A stretch of DNA of 64,000 bases from Poindextera sp036494815 (GTDB taxonomy: Bacteria > Pseudomonadota > Alphaproteobacteria > Caulobacterales > Caulobacteraceae): assembly GCA_036494815.1 (NCBI GenBank), contig DASXNV010000070.1, positions 62,001 through 126,000 on the forward strand. Reading direction: 5' to 3'. Numbering within the stretch: the stretch's first letter is position 1; each line of letters starts with the position of its first letter. A program made the translations under genes and the position numbers. This document shows, piece after piece, positions 18,811 through 29,989 of this stretch. The notes below the pieces were generated by a model. That model searched no databases. It was not told the DNA's origin and worked only from the letters and a program-made list of their open reading frames with translations.

Positions 18811-19044
18811 CGAGGGTGTCCGACTCTCATTCCGCCCAGAATAGGCGGGGCGCGGCGGCGCCGAAACCCTGCCCCGAGCCGACGGCGTCGAACCCTGATG
18901 ATTTCAGGCCAAATAGAGGCGCTTCGGCGTCAGGCCGGTAATCGGCCAGAGAAACGCTGGAAACCTCAATCTGAGACGGTTGGCGACCAATGCGGGATGG
19001 GCAGGTCGGAGGCAAATGGCCGGCGCGGAGTTAAAGGCAGGCGC

Positions 19045-20162
19045 ATGCGTCGCGAAGCAAGCCACGTTCAGGACCGCAAGTCCCCGGGCATAGGCGAGCC
19101 CGCTCCCTTCTTCACCGCGGCCACCGACGCCACCGCTCGCTATAGCCTGGACGTGGCCGCTGGCCGCTGGATCGTGCTGATGATCTTCGGAAGCCTGGCG
19201 GCCGACGTCTCTCTGGCGGCGCTCGATCTCGCCCTGCGCCATCGCGATAGCTTCAACGACACCGACGCCGCCTTCTACGGGGTCAGCGTCGATCCGGCCG
19301 ATCGCGATCAACGCGGAATCCGCAATTCGGAGCCTGGGGTGCGCTTTTTCTGGGATTTCGACTGCGCGGTCAGCCGTCTCTACGGCGTGGCCAGCGACAT
19401 GCACCTGCGACCGGCGGTCTTTCTGATCGATCCCACCTTTCGCATCGCCATGGCCGAGCCGATTGAAAACACCGCGGCGGTGATCGTGCGCCTGCATCGG
19501 GAATTGCTTGAACGGCCGGTCATGGCCGAAAGCCCCACCGCCCCGGTGCTGATCCTGCCGAGGATTTTTGAGCCGGAGCTGTGTGCGCTGCTGATCGACT
19601 ATTTCCGAGGCGGCGGCCCCACGCCTTCCGGGTTCGCCGTCGATGTGGAGGGGCGCACTGCGCTTCAGGTCAACACCTTGCTGAAGCGGCGCACCGATGT
19701 GACCATTGAGCACGACGCCCTGGTCGGGGCGGTGCGCGATCGCCTCGAGGCGCGCCTTTTCCCCATGGTCAGGCGGGCGTTCGGCTGGCAGGCCAGGCAT
19801 ATCGAGCGCTATCTGATCTGTCGCTATGCGGCGGCGGACCAGGGGTTCTTCTTCGCCCACCGCGACGACGTCACCGCGGGCACCGCGCATCGTAAGTTCG
19901 CTGTCTCACTGAACCTCAACGCCGAGGACTATGAGGGGGGTGACCTGCGGTTTCCCGAATTCGGCCGACGTGTCTATCGCCCACCCACCGGCGGTGCGGC
20001 GGTGTTCGCCTGTAACCTGCTGCACGAAGCGACTACGGTGACGAAAGGCGAACGCTTCGCGGTCGTGCCGTTTCTCTACGACGAGCATGGCGCCCGGCTG
20101 CGCCGCGCCAATCTGGCGTTGGTCAGCGAACCGTCGGACCAGGCCGGCGAAGGCCGTGGCGC

Positions 20163-20166
<4 letters not shown>
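19045..20166 (+). CDS. Redoxin-like domain fused to a 2OG-Fe(II) oxygenase
   Basis: From ATG 19045, preceded by AAAGGCAGG, the protein has 373 residues. Residues 10-155 follow the AhpC/peroxiredoxin thioredoxin-like pattern (GEPAPFF; FYGVSVDPADRDQ; FFWDFD; RPAVFLIDP). The usual peroxidatic Cys is absent: FGSLAADVS stands at its place. Residues 175-360 form a prolyl-4-hydroxylase-like double-stranded beta helix with the iron triad H272xD274 and H327 and the 2-oxoglutarate-binding Arg at 337. I infer an oxygenase that hydroxylates a protein or peptide side chain, with the dead redoxin domain used for binding. Its stop overlaps the convergent kinase stop in CTAG. Confidence 0.85.
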
Positions 20167-22214
<2,048 letters not shown>

Positions 22215-22351
22215 CGATACGCCGCCCAGACACTCTTAAGCCAGAGTAACCCTACGTCCGACGCATACCCGCCAATCCTGAACAGACCAATAGCGGAATG
22301 GGGCTGAGAGATGTCGCAAGAGGTTGAGCCCGTCAAAGAGGGCGTTGTGAT

Positions 22352-22903
22352 CTAACTGCGCGCCAGTGGGCGGTCGATCAGCACCGCCAGGAACAGGGCT
22401 GGGCCGCCATGGGCCTGCCAGGCGTGGTTGGTTCCGCGCTGGATAACCACCTGGCCCGGTTTCAGCCGGGTCTCGCCGCCTTCGAGGATCAGGGAGGCGT
22501 CGCCTTGCAGCAGGCAGATCACATCCATGGAGTGGGTCTCGTGCATGCCGGGGTGGCGGGTCTGGTCGATAATGTGGTGGGCGCCGTCGAAATCGGCGAA
22601 GCGTTCGCGGGTTACGGCGTCCAGGGTGTGTTTGGGTACGCCCTCGGGTGTCGGCGCGATCACGAACCAGCGCACCTGCACATTGCCCGATCGAGGCCCC
22701 AGCACCGGCCGGCTGGTCCCCAGGTCGTCGTGCGCCTTAGGATCCAGCGGGCCCGAGGCCGCGTCTTCCCAGATCTCGAACAGGCCCCCGAGGTCGGGCG
22801 CGCCGATTTCGGAGGAGGAGCCGCCGTCGATGATGACCACGGACTGGCCCTGGGCGTCGTCGCCGGTGATCACCCGGCGCATGGCGTCTTTGAATGAGGA
22901 CAT
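22352..22903 (-). CDS. Cupin-domain protein
   Basis: From the ATG at 22903, which follows an AGGGAG site, the product has 183 residues. The C-terminal half is a single cupin: GMHETHSMDVICLLQG supplies the first metal-site motif, and LKPGQVVIQRGTNHAW the second. The family is used for binding or isomerising small acids or sugars; this subgroup is often annotated only as cupin. It is divergent from the carboxylesterase, so both may respond to the operator-like site at 22978. The open frame up to 23062 overlaps the promoter and is not used. Confidence 0.82.
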   Translation of the reverse strand: MSSFKDAMRRVITGDDAQGQSVVIIDGGSSSEIGAPDLGGLFEIWEDAASGPLDPKAHDDLGTSRPVLGPRSGNVQVRWFVIAPTPEGVPKHTLDAVTRERFADFDGAHHIIDQTRHPGMHETHSMDVICLLQGDASLILEGGETRLKPGQVVIQRGTNHAWQAHGGPALFLAVLIDRPLARS

Positions 22904-22977
22904 CTGAGCGGCTCCCTGGGGGCACTGTGCGGGCGCAGGCCCGGTTTGAGAATGGGAATCGGCGTGGTTGCTGTGCG

Positions 22978-22992
22978 TTGACAGCGTTATCC
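22978..22992. promoter_or_regulatory. LacI-type operator candidate overlapping a TTGACA box
   Basis: TTGACAGCGTTATCC contains a near-palindrome centred on CG and a TTGACA hexamer. It lies between the divergent cupin and carboxylesterase genes. It matches the site at 26904 in 12 of the first 14 positions. The two LacI regulators in this locus are the obvious candidates to bind it. Confidence 0.5.
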
Positions 22993-23097
22993 TAACGGTC
23001 CTAGGGTTGCGCCATCGCCGCTGGATCGAACGGGGCCGCAGGCGCACAACTCTATAAAACAATCGGCCCAGAGGCCGTGGGGGAAGGAATCCGCACC

Positions 23098-24672
23098 ATG
23101 AAAGCCATCCTGTTCAGCGCCGCCCTGGCCCTGGCGACCGCACACCAAGCCGTCGCCGCTCCCACCCTCGATCAGGTGCGGATAGACAGCGGTCCTTTGC
23201 GCGGGGCCACGGGCGGGGACGTGGTCAGCTTCAAGGGGGTGCCCTTCGCCGCGCCGCCGGTGGGCGATTTGCGCTGGCGCGCGCCCCAGCCCGCGCCGCC
23301 CTGGACCGGCGTGCGCGCCGCCACCGCCTATGGCCACGACTGCATGCAAAAGCCGTTTCCCAGCGACGCCGCGCCGTTGGGGACCGAGCCGGCGGAGGAC
23401 TGCCTGGTGCTGAATGTCTGGCGTCCGGCCAAGGCGTCGAAGGCCAGGCTGCCGGTGATGGTCTGGATCTATGGCGGCGGTTTCGTCAACGGCGGCTCCT
23501 CCCCGGCGGTCTATGACGGCAGCCAGTTCGCCAAGCGCGGTGTGGTGCTGGTCAGCTTCAACTATCGGGTCGGCCGCTTCGGCTTCTTCGCCCACCCAGC
23601 CCTGACCGCCGAGACACCGAACGGGCCGCTGGGTAACTACGGCTTCATGGATCAGATCGCGGCCCTGAAATGGGTTCAGCGCAATATTGCGGCCTTTGGC
23701 GGCGATCCCGACAATGTCACCGTGTTCGGCGAGTCTGCGGGCGGCTTTTCGATCCACACCCTGCTGACCACGCCACTGGCCACGGGCCTGTTCGCCAAGG
23801 CCATCATCGAGTCCGGTGGCGGACGCGGCAATATCAGCCCCGGCCGGCAGGTGCATGACCAGCCGGCGGGTGCGCCGCCATCGGGGGAGAGCGTCGGCCT
23901 GGCCTTCGCCAAAAGTGTCGGTGTCGAGGGCCAGGACGCCGCCGCCCTGGCCGCCCTGCGCGCGCTGTCTGCGGACAAGGTGACCGCCGGGCTGAACATG
24001 ATGAGCATGTTCGCCAACCCCACCTATGTCGGACCTATGATCGACGGCCAGATCGTGCTGGGCGAGCCGGCCGCCTTGTACCCGGCGGGCAAGGCGGCGG
24101 ACGTCCCGGTGATGATAGGCGCCACAGGCATGGACGGCTTCTCCATGGCTCGCACACTCGACCAGGTCTATGCGCCCCTGGGCGTCGAGCGGCGGGCGGC
24201 GGCCCAGGGCGCCTATGACCCCAGCGCCAGCGGTGATGTGCGTGCGGTGGGGGCCAAGGTGGCCAGCGACCAGATGATGGTCGAGCCGGCGCGGTTCGTG
24301 GCCCAGACCCTCGCGGGCCAAGGCCGCAAGGTCTTTGAGTTCCGCTTCTCCTACGTGGCCCAGTCCATGCGCAAGGAATGGCCCGGCGCCCCGCACGCCA
24401 GCGACATTCCGTTCGTGTTCGATACGGTCAAGGCTCGCTATGGCGACGCCCTGACGGCGCAGGACGAGCAGGTGGCGCAACTGGCCAACGCCTATTGGGT
24501 GGCCTTCGCCAAGACCGGCGATCCTAACGGCGGCGGTCGCCCCCGCTGGCCGGCCTACAGTGTGGCCGATGACCAGATCATGGATCTGGCCGCGCCGGCC
24601 AAGGGCGAACCCGACCCTCTGAAGGCGCGGCTGGACTTCATGCAGACGGTTAATGGCGGCGGCGCCAAATAG
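23098..24672 (+). CDS. Secreted type B carboxylesterase
   Basis: The ATG at 23098 follows GAAGGA and gives 524 residues with a signal peptide ending near AVAA (about residue 20). The alpha/beta-hydrolase is of the COesterase family. Its blocks are the VSFKGVPFAAPPVGDLRW start, EDCLVLNVW, the oxyanion loop IYGGGFVNGGS, the nucleophile elbow GESAGG with S213, and a late HASDIPFVF that should carry the catalytic His. It hydrolyses esters, probably in the periplasm. It lies just upstream of a LacI gene and may belong to the same sugar-ester catabolic locus as the GH3 enzyme. Confidence 0.92.
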   Translation: MKAILFSAALALATAHQAVAAPTLDQVRIDSGPLRGATGGDVVSFKGVPFAAPPVGDLRWRAPQPAPPWTGVRAATAYGHDCMQKPFPSDAAPLGTEPAEDCLVLNVWRPAKASKARLPVMVWIYGGGFVNGGSSPAVYDGSQFAKRGVVLVSFNYRVGRFGFFAHPALTAETPNGPLGNYGFMDQIAALKWVQRNIAAFGGDPDNVTVFGESAGGFSIHTLLTTPLATGLFAKAIIESGGGRGNISPGRQVHDQPAGAPPSGESVGLAFAKSVGVEGQDAAALAALRALSADKVTAGLNMMSMFANPTYVGPMIDGQIVLGEPAALYPAGKAADVPVMIGATGMDGFSMARTLDQVYAPLGVERRAAAQGAYDPSASGDVRAVGAKVASDQMMVEPARFVAQTLAGQGRKVFEFRFSYVAQSMRKEWPGAPHASDIPFVFDTVKARYGDALTAQDEQVAQLANAYWVAFAKTGDPNGGGRPRWPAYSVADDQIMDLAAPAKGEPDPLKARLDFMQTVNGGGAK

Positions 24673-24747
24673 ATCATAACTGCGAATCTCTTGCGCCGGA
24701 CCCGGGGGACAGGGCTTGATGCCCCTTGGTTTGGCGGGGAGGGGTGA

Positions 24748-25803
24748 TTGGCGGTCGCCACGATTAAGGATGTCGCGGCCCGGGCTCAGGTCTCGGTGAT
24801 GACCGTCTCGCGCGTGCTCAATGGCGAGCGCTATGTGAGCGAGGACAAGCGCGAGCGGGTGCGGGAGGCGGTGGCCGCCCTGGACTTTCGCCGCAACCAG
24901 TCGGCGCGGGGCCTGCCGGGGTCACGGACCTACGTCCTGGCCTTGGTGGCTAGCCGCGTACCCGGCTATGTCGCGGCCCTGGAGTGGGGGGCCATCCACC
25001 AGTGCCGCCGTGACGACTATCACCTGGCGGTGGTCGCCACCGATCCGGCCATCGACGACGCCGGCCAGGCGATTCAGGCTTTGATCGCCAACCGCCGCGC
25101 CGATGGCCTAATCCTGTTGCCGCCCCTCGCCAACGACCCGGCCGTGCTGGCGGCGCTGGAGGCGGCGGGACGAGCCTATGTGCGCGTGGCCCCGGACGGC
25201 CAGTTGGATCGTGCCCCCTCGGTTCGTATCGACGAGGCCGCCGCCGCGGTTGAACTGACCGCTCACCTGCTGGACATGGGCCACAGAAGGATCGGCTTTA
25301 TTCGCGGGCCGGCCGATCACGGCGGTTCGGCGCGGCGCTATCGGGGCTATGTCCAGGCCCTGAGCAACCTGGGCCTGGCCGTCGATCAGGCATTGGTCCG
25401 CCCGGGTGACTTTTCCTTCTCGAGTGGCATGAGCGCCGGTGAGGACTTGCTGGCCATGGACCATCCCCCGTCGGCGATTTTCGCCAGCAATGACGCCATG
25501 GCTCTGGGCGTAGTGTCCGCGGCGTCGCGCGCCGGTCTCAGCGTGCCGGGCCAGATCGCCATAGCTGGTTTTGACGATACCGAGGGCGCGCGCCAGACCT
25601 GGCCGATGCTGACCACCATCCGCCAACCGATGGAAGCCATGGGCGAGGCGGCGGCCGAACTCCTTATCGCCAGGGCGGGCCGAGCCGGCGCCGGGCCGCC
25701 GTTCGAGGCCCGGCTTCTAGACTACGAACTGATCGTCAGGGGGTCCACTCGAGGCGAAACCGCGCCGGGCGCGCCGGTCGATCCGCGAACGATCAACTCA
25801 TAG
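24748..25803 (+). CDS. LacI-family transcriptional regulator A
   Basis: The protein has 351 residues. Residues 5-50 form the LacI helix-turn-helix (IKDVAARAQVSVMTVSRVLNG), and the rest is a periplasmic-binding-protein-like effector domain (VLALVASRVPGY; GHRRIGFIRGP; AIFASNDAMALGV; IAIAGFDDT). The TTG start at 24748 has a strong GGGGAGGGG site, and no ATG is available. It is closely related to the convergent regulator at 25722-26783. The last 80 bp overlap that gene in antisense, and its last residues are read through the partner's conserved C-terminal codons. Confidence 0.92.
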   Translation: MAVATIKDVAARAQVSVMTVSRVLNGERYVSEDKRERVREAVAALDFRRNQSARGLPGSRTYVLALVASRVPGYVAALEWGAIHQCRRDDYHLAVVATDPAIDDAGQAIQALIANRRADGLILLPPLANDPAVLAALEAAGRAYVRVAPDGQLDRAPSVRIDEAAAAVELTAHLLDMGHRRIGFIRGPADHGGSARRYRGYVQALSNLGLAVDQALVRPGDFSFSSGMSAGEDLLAMDHPPSAIFASNDAMALGVVSAASRAGLSVPGQIAIAGFDDTEGARQTWPMLTTIRQPMEAMGEAAAELLIARAGRAGAGPPFEARLLDYELIVRGSTRGETAPGAPVDPRTINS

Positions 25804-26783
25804 TCCAGCCAGCGACTGGCCACCGGCGCGGATCCGCGTCCCTTGGCGGCGGTCTCGATCAGGATATCGACGGCGGCGGCGCTCATGTCGGCGATCGGCT
25901 GGCGGATGGTGGTCAGCATCGGCCAGGCCATGCGCGCTGGATCGGAATCGTCGAAGCCGGCGACGGACAGGTCGGTCGGCACCGACAGACCGGAGCGCAG
26001 GGCCGCCCACATGACGCCCAGAGCCATATCGTCGTTGCTGGCGAACACCGCGGTCGGGCGATCCGGCTGGCTCAGCAGACGCTCCGCCGCCACCATGCCG
26101 GATTCAAACGAGAAAGATCCGCCCTGGATATGCCCTGGCTGCGCCGTAAGGCCGGCCTCGCCCATGGCGCGCAGGAAGCCGTCGAGTCGCCTGGGCGTGG
26201 CGCCGTGGTCCAGGTGGCCTTTGATGAAGCCGATCCTGCGATGGCCGAGGCTCACCAGGTGCTGAGTCATCTCATAGGCGGCCTGGGTGTCGTCCATGGC
26301 CACGCAGGGCGCACGATCAGGGTCGCGGTCAGGGGCGATGCGCACATAGCGCACGCCGGCGCGCTCAATGGCGTCCAGCACCACGAGATTGTCACAGATC
26401 GGCGGGGTCAGGATCAGCCCGTCGACCCTCAGGCGGGACAGGATCGGATCGAGGGTGCGCTGGACGTCATCGCTCGGCTCCAGGGGCTCGACGATCAGAT
26501 AGTAGCCGGTGTTGCGGCAGCGGGTGATGGCGCCCGTCTGGATCTTGCTGATGTAGGATTCGCTTGGATTGTCGAACATCAACCCGATCAGGAAGGACTT
26601 TCCCCCGGCCAGGTCGCGCGCGGCGACGTTGGGCACATAGCCCAGGGCCGCCACCGCCGCCCTGACCCGGTCGCGCAGTTCCTCGCGCACGTTGGGTTCG
26701 TGGTTCAGCACCCGCGAAACGGTCTTGAACGAGACTCCGGCGGATTGAGCCACCTCCTTCATGGTGATCGGGCGTGCGTCCAA
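25722..26783 (-). CDS. LacI-family transcriptional regulator B
   Basis: From a TTG at 26783, 8 bp after a GGAGGAG ribosome site, the protein has 353 residues, nearly the length of regulator A. The HTH (MKEVAQSAGVSFKTVSRVLNH) and effector domain (FLIGLMFDNPSES; GHRRIGFIKGH; VFASNDDMALGV; SVAGFDDSD) match LacI proteins. The upstream open frame to 26903 crosses the promoter and is not used. It is divergent from the GH3 gene, with an operator-like site between them, so it probably represses that gene in the absence of a sugar inducer. It overlaps regulator A by 82 bp tail to tail. Confidence 0.92.
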   Translation of the reverse strand: MDARPITMKEVAQSAGVSFKTVSRVLNHEPNVREELRDRVRAAVAALGYVPNVAARDLAGGKSFLIGLMFDNPSESYISKIQTGAITRCRNTGYYLIVEPLEPSDDVQRTLDPILSRLRVDGLILTPPICDNLVVLDAIERAGVRYVRIAPDRDPDRAPCVAMDDTQAAYEMTQHLVSLGHRRIGFIKGHLDHGATPRRLDGFLRAMGEAGLTAQPGHIQGGSFSFESGMVAAERLLSQPDRPTAVFASNDDMALGVMWAALRSGLSVPTDLSVAGFDDSDPARMAWPMLTTIRQPIADMSAAAVDILIETAAKGRGSAPVASRWLDYELIVRGSTGAPGAVSPRVDPLTISS

Positions 26784-26903
26784 ACCGTTTGCTCCTCCGT
26801 GCTTTGCGCCTTCAATATCGGCGCATGTCCCACTCTCCGTCGCGATGACCAGCAACGGCGATATGGGTGTTGTGAGAGTCAGAATAGCGTCGATCGAAAC
26901 CAA

Positions 26904-26917
26904 TTGACAACGTTACC
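26904..26917. promoter_or_regulatory. LacI-type operator candidate (GH3/LacI divergon)
   Basis: TTGACAACGTTACC has a perfect AACGTT core and extends as a partial palindrome. It lies between regulator B and the GH3 gene and nearly repeats the site at 22978. The TTGACA could be a -35 box blocked by repressor binding. Confidence 0.55.
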
Positions 26918-26984
26918 GGCTGAAATGCACGGTCCGCCCCGGCGACGCGAAACGCGGGCCGCGACCGACAGGGGAAGACGAGCC

Positions 26985-29231
26985 ATGCCTATCCGGACCA
27001 TTCGATCCGCCCGGGTCGCGAGTCCCGTCTCGTCGGTTCGGCGTCGCCGCCCGGCGCTCCTGGCCGGGCTGGCGGCTCTCGCCAGCCTAGCCTCCGTCGC
27101 CGTCGCCGCCGCCGCGCCATGGATGAACTCCAAGCTGTCGCCGGACGAGCGCGCGCGCCTGCTGAACAAGGAACTGACCCTGGACGAGCGCATCGCCCTG
27201 GTGCACGGGCCGATGGCCATGCCGATCTTCGCGCCCAAGATACCCGCGGGCGCTATCGGCTCAGCCGGCTTCATCCCGGGGATCGAGCGCCTGGGCGTTC
27301 CGGCCCTGCAGGAGAGCGACGCCAGCCTGGGGGTGGCCAACCCCATGAACGTGCGGCCCGGCGATGGCGCCACGCCCCTGCCGTCAGGCCTCGCGGTCGC
27401 CGCCACCTTCGATCCCGAAGTCGCCTATGCCGGCGGGGCCATGATCGGCCACGAGGCCTGGAGCAAGGGTCTCAACGTGCTGCTGGGTGGCGGGGTCGAT
27501 CTGGCGCGCGACCCCCGCAACGGCCGCAATTTCGAATATTACAGCGAGGATCCGCTGCTGTCGGGGGTGATGGCCGGCGAGGCGATCCGTGGAACCCAGG
27601 ACCAGCACGTGGTCTCTACTATCAAGCATTTCGCCCTCAACGACCAGGAGACGGGCCGGATGGTGGTCAGCTCAAATATCGCCGAGGCGCCGGCGCGGGA
27701 AAGCGATCTATTGGCCTTCGAAATCGCCATTGAGCGCGGCCACCCCGGTTCGGTGATGTGTTCCTATAACCGCGTCAACTCGGTCTATGCCTGCGAAAGC
27801 GACGCGATCCTCAACAAGACGCTCAAGGGAGACTGGGCCTATCTCGGCTGGGTGATGTCGGACTGGGGGGCGGTGCATGGGGTGCAGGCGGCGGCCGGCG
27901 GACTGGATCAGGAATCCGGCGAGCAACTCGACAAACAAGTGTTCTTCGGCGCTCCCTTGAAGGCGGCGGTGGAGAAGGGCGAGATCCCGCCGGCGCGGCT
28001 AACGGATATGACGCACCGCATTCTGCGCTCCATGTTCGCTGACGGCCTGTTCGACCACCCGGCGACCAAGACTCCCATCGACTATGCCGCCGACGCCGCC
28101 GTCGCCAAGCGCGCGGCGCAGGAGGGGATTGTGCTGCTGGCCAATCGTGGCGACCTTTTGCCCCTGGCCAGGACCGCCAGGTCGATCGTGATCATCGGCG
28201 GACACGCCGACGCCGGGGTGTTGTCCGGTGGTGGCTCGTCCCAGGTGATCCCCGTGGGCGGCCCTGCTCGGACGGTGCCTCTGGGCGGAGAGGGCTTCGC
28301 CGACCTGACGGGCAATATGATGTTCGATCGCTCCTCGCCCATGGCGGCGATCCGGGGCAAGGCGCGTGGCGCCACCGTGCGATTCAACGACGGGCGCTAT
28401 CCCAAGGGCGCCGCTGATATGGCCAAGAACGCGGACATCGCCATCGTCTTCGCCAACCAGTGGATGACCGAGGGCGCCGACGCCCCGGACATGTCCCTGC
28501 CCAGCGGCCAGGACGAACTGATTGCGGCGGTGGCCAAAGCCAATCCCCACACCATCGTGGTGCTGCAGACCGGCGGCGCGGTGCGCATGCCCTGGCTGGA
28601 TCAGGTCGGCGCCGTAGTCGAAGCCTGGTATCCCGGGGCCAAGGGCGGCGAGGCCATAGCCGACGTGCTGTTCGGCGATGTAGACGCCTCTGGACGACTG
28701 CCGGTCTCTTTCCCCGTCAATGAGGCGCAGCTGCCGCGGCCCGAGATCCCCGGCGCCGGCCTGCCCGAAACCACCCCGTTCGACGTCAACTATACCGAGG
28801 GCGCCGCCGTCGGTTATCGCTGGTATGCGGCCCAGGGAACCAAGCCGTTGTTTCCGTTCGGCTATGGCCTGTCCTACACCCGTTTCGACTATGCGGGCCT
28901 GAAGGTGGAGGGCGGCCAGACCTTGACCGTCAGTTTCGACGTGAAAAACACCGGCGCACGGGCCGGGTCCGACAGTCCCCAGATCTATCTGACGGACGCC
29001 CGTGGCCAGGCCAGGGTTCGCCTGATCGGCTTCTCGCGGGTAGCCCTGCAACCGGGCGAAACCCGCCGGGTGACCGTCACCGCCGACCCGCGCCTGCTGG
29101 CCGATTTCGATGCTGGGACACATCAGTGGAAGATCGGCGCCGGCGCCTATCGCGTCGCGGTGGGCGCGTCGTCGGCGGACTTCAAGCTGACGGGTGAGGC
29201 CAAGGTGTCGGGGCGGTCGATGAAACCGTAG
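26985..29231 (+). CDS. Secreted GH3 beta-glucosidase-like enzyme
   Basis: The ATG at 26985 follows GGGGAAG and gives 748 residues, the usual size of three-domain GH3 enzymes. An Arg-rich N-terminus and a hydrophobic helix form the export signal. The TIM-barrel domain includes the substrate-binding segment ending STIKHFALNDQE and the nucleophile D293 in VMSDWG. The alpha/beta sandwich domain follows (DIAIVFANQW), then a fibronectin-III-like C-terminus (FDVKNTGARAGSD). It cleaves terminal beta-linked glucose or xylose, probably in the periplasm. It is controlled from the divergent LacI promoter. Confidence 0.93.
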   Translation: MPIRTIRSARVASPVSSVRRRRPALLAGLAALASLASVAVAAAAPWMNSKLSPDERARLLNKELTLDERIALVHGPMAMPIFAPKIPAGAIGSAGFIPGIERLGVPALQESDASLGVANPMNVRPGDGATPLPSGLAVAATFDPEVAYAGGAMIGHEAWSKGLNVLLGGGVDLARDPRNGRNFEYYSEDPLLSGVMAGEAIRGTQDQHVVSTIKHFALNDQETGRMVVSSNIAEAPARESDLLAFEIAIERGHPGSVMCSYNRVNSVYACESDAILNKTLKGDWAYLGWVMSDWGAVHGVQAAAGGLDQESGEQLDKQVFFGAPLKAAVEKGEIPPARLTDMTHRILRSMFADGLFDHPATKTPIDYAADAAVAKRAAQEGIVLLANRGDLLPLARTARSIVIIGGHADAGVLSGGGSSQVIPVGGPARTVPLGGEGFADLTGNMMFDRSSPMAAIRGKARGATVRFNDGRYPKGAADMAKNADIAIVFANQWMTEGADAPDMSLPSGQDELIAAVAKANPHTIVVLQTGGAVRMPWLDQVGAVVEAWYPGAKGGEAIADVLFGDVDASGRLPVSFPVNEAQLPRPEIPGAGLPETTPFDVNYTEGAAVGYRWYAAQGTKPLFPFGYGLSYTRFDYAGLKVEGGQTLTVSFDVKNTGARAGSDSPQIYLTDARGQARVRLIGFSRVALQPGETRRVTVTADPRLLADFDAGTHQWKIGAGAYRVAVGASSADFKLTGEAKVSGRSMKP

Positions 29232-29248
29232 GGAGACGGCCTGCCCCG

Positions 29249-29872
29249 TTACCGCGGGTTGCGCCACATGGGCCAGATAGTTGGCCCCCCGCCTGGAACC
29301 TTGATCTCGCCGGTGACCTCGAAGCCGAAGCTGGAATAGATAGGGATGTTGGAGTCCTTGCTGGATTCCAGATAGGCGGGCATGTGCGCCGCGTCGGCCT
29401 TGGCCAGCTGACTGCGGATGACCAACCCGCCAAAGCCCTTGCCCTGGCTGGCCGGGTCGGTCCCGATCGCCTGCAGGTAATAGTGCGGCTCGTGCGGGTG
29501 GTGCTTTTCGATGTGGTCCATCAGGCCCATCACCCGGGCTGCGCCGCCGACGCCGAACAGGCTGAGAAACTCCGCGCCGTTGACCACATACTGCCAGATC
29601 GGGATGTTCCACTGGTTTGGCGGCCGCCAAAGCGCCGCGGCCTCGTAGCCGGTGGTCACGTCGCAGGCGCCATAGGGCAGACCCAGCTTGAACAGCAGCT
29701 TGAACAGGCGCGGCATCCTGGCCGCGCGCGTGGCCTCGTCGTTGAGGATGAAGCAGATCAGGGGATCGTCGTGGAAGGCTCGCGCCAGGGTCTGGGACAG
29801 GGCATCCGCGTCGGCCCAGGTCGCGGCCCTAGCTCTCGATCCGGCCTCGCGGGCTTTCAGGTTCGCATCCAT
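29249..29872 (-). CDS. GNAT-family acetyltransferase
   Basis: The 207-residue protein has the GNAT acetyl-CoA site in HYYLQAIGTDPASQGKGFGG (Q/RxxGxG/A pattern: QGKGFG) and a later YSSFGFEVTGE block. The N-terminal half (ARAFHDDPLICFIL) matches the subgroup of small GNATs of unknown substrate. It is convergent with the GH3 gene and last in a run of minus-strand genes. Confidence 0.85.
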   Translation of the reverse strand: MDANLKAREAGSRARAATWADADALSQTLARAFHDDPLICFILNDEATRAARMPRLFKLLFKLGLPYGACDVTTGYEAAALWRPPNQWNIPIWQYVVNGAEFLSLFGVGGAARVMGLMDHIEKHHPHEPHYYLQAIGTDPASQGKGFGGLVIRSQLAKADAAHMPAYLESSKDSNIPIYSSFGFEVTGEIKVPGGGPTIWPMWRNPR

Positions 29873-29989
29873 CCGCCGGCATCCTCCGCGCTGGCGAGCC
29901 CGCCCGGCGATCGGCGCCGCCGGTTCTCGGCTCGTTGATAGCTATAACTATCTTAAAATGCGAGGGATGAGAAGCGGGAGGTTGAGCCT

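Noticed and set aside
22987..24480. 497-codon minus-strand frame opposite the carboxylesterase
   Set aside because: It is antisense to a clear secreted esterase with a complete GESAGG site; the translation has no family-like blocks.
26130..26984. N-terminal extension of the GH3 open frame
   Set aside because: It is antisense to regulator B and precedes a clear ribosome site and signal peptide starting at 26985.
27999..29630. 543-codon minus-strand open frame opposite GH3
   Set aside because: It overlaps the GH3 and GNAT genes in other frames, and its His/Gly/Arg/Gln-rich sequence looks like antisense noise.
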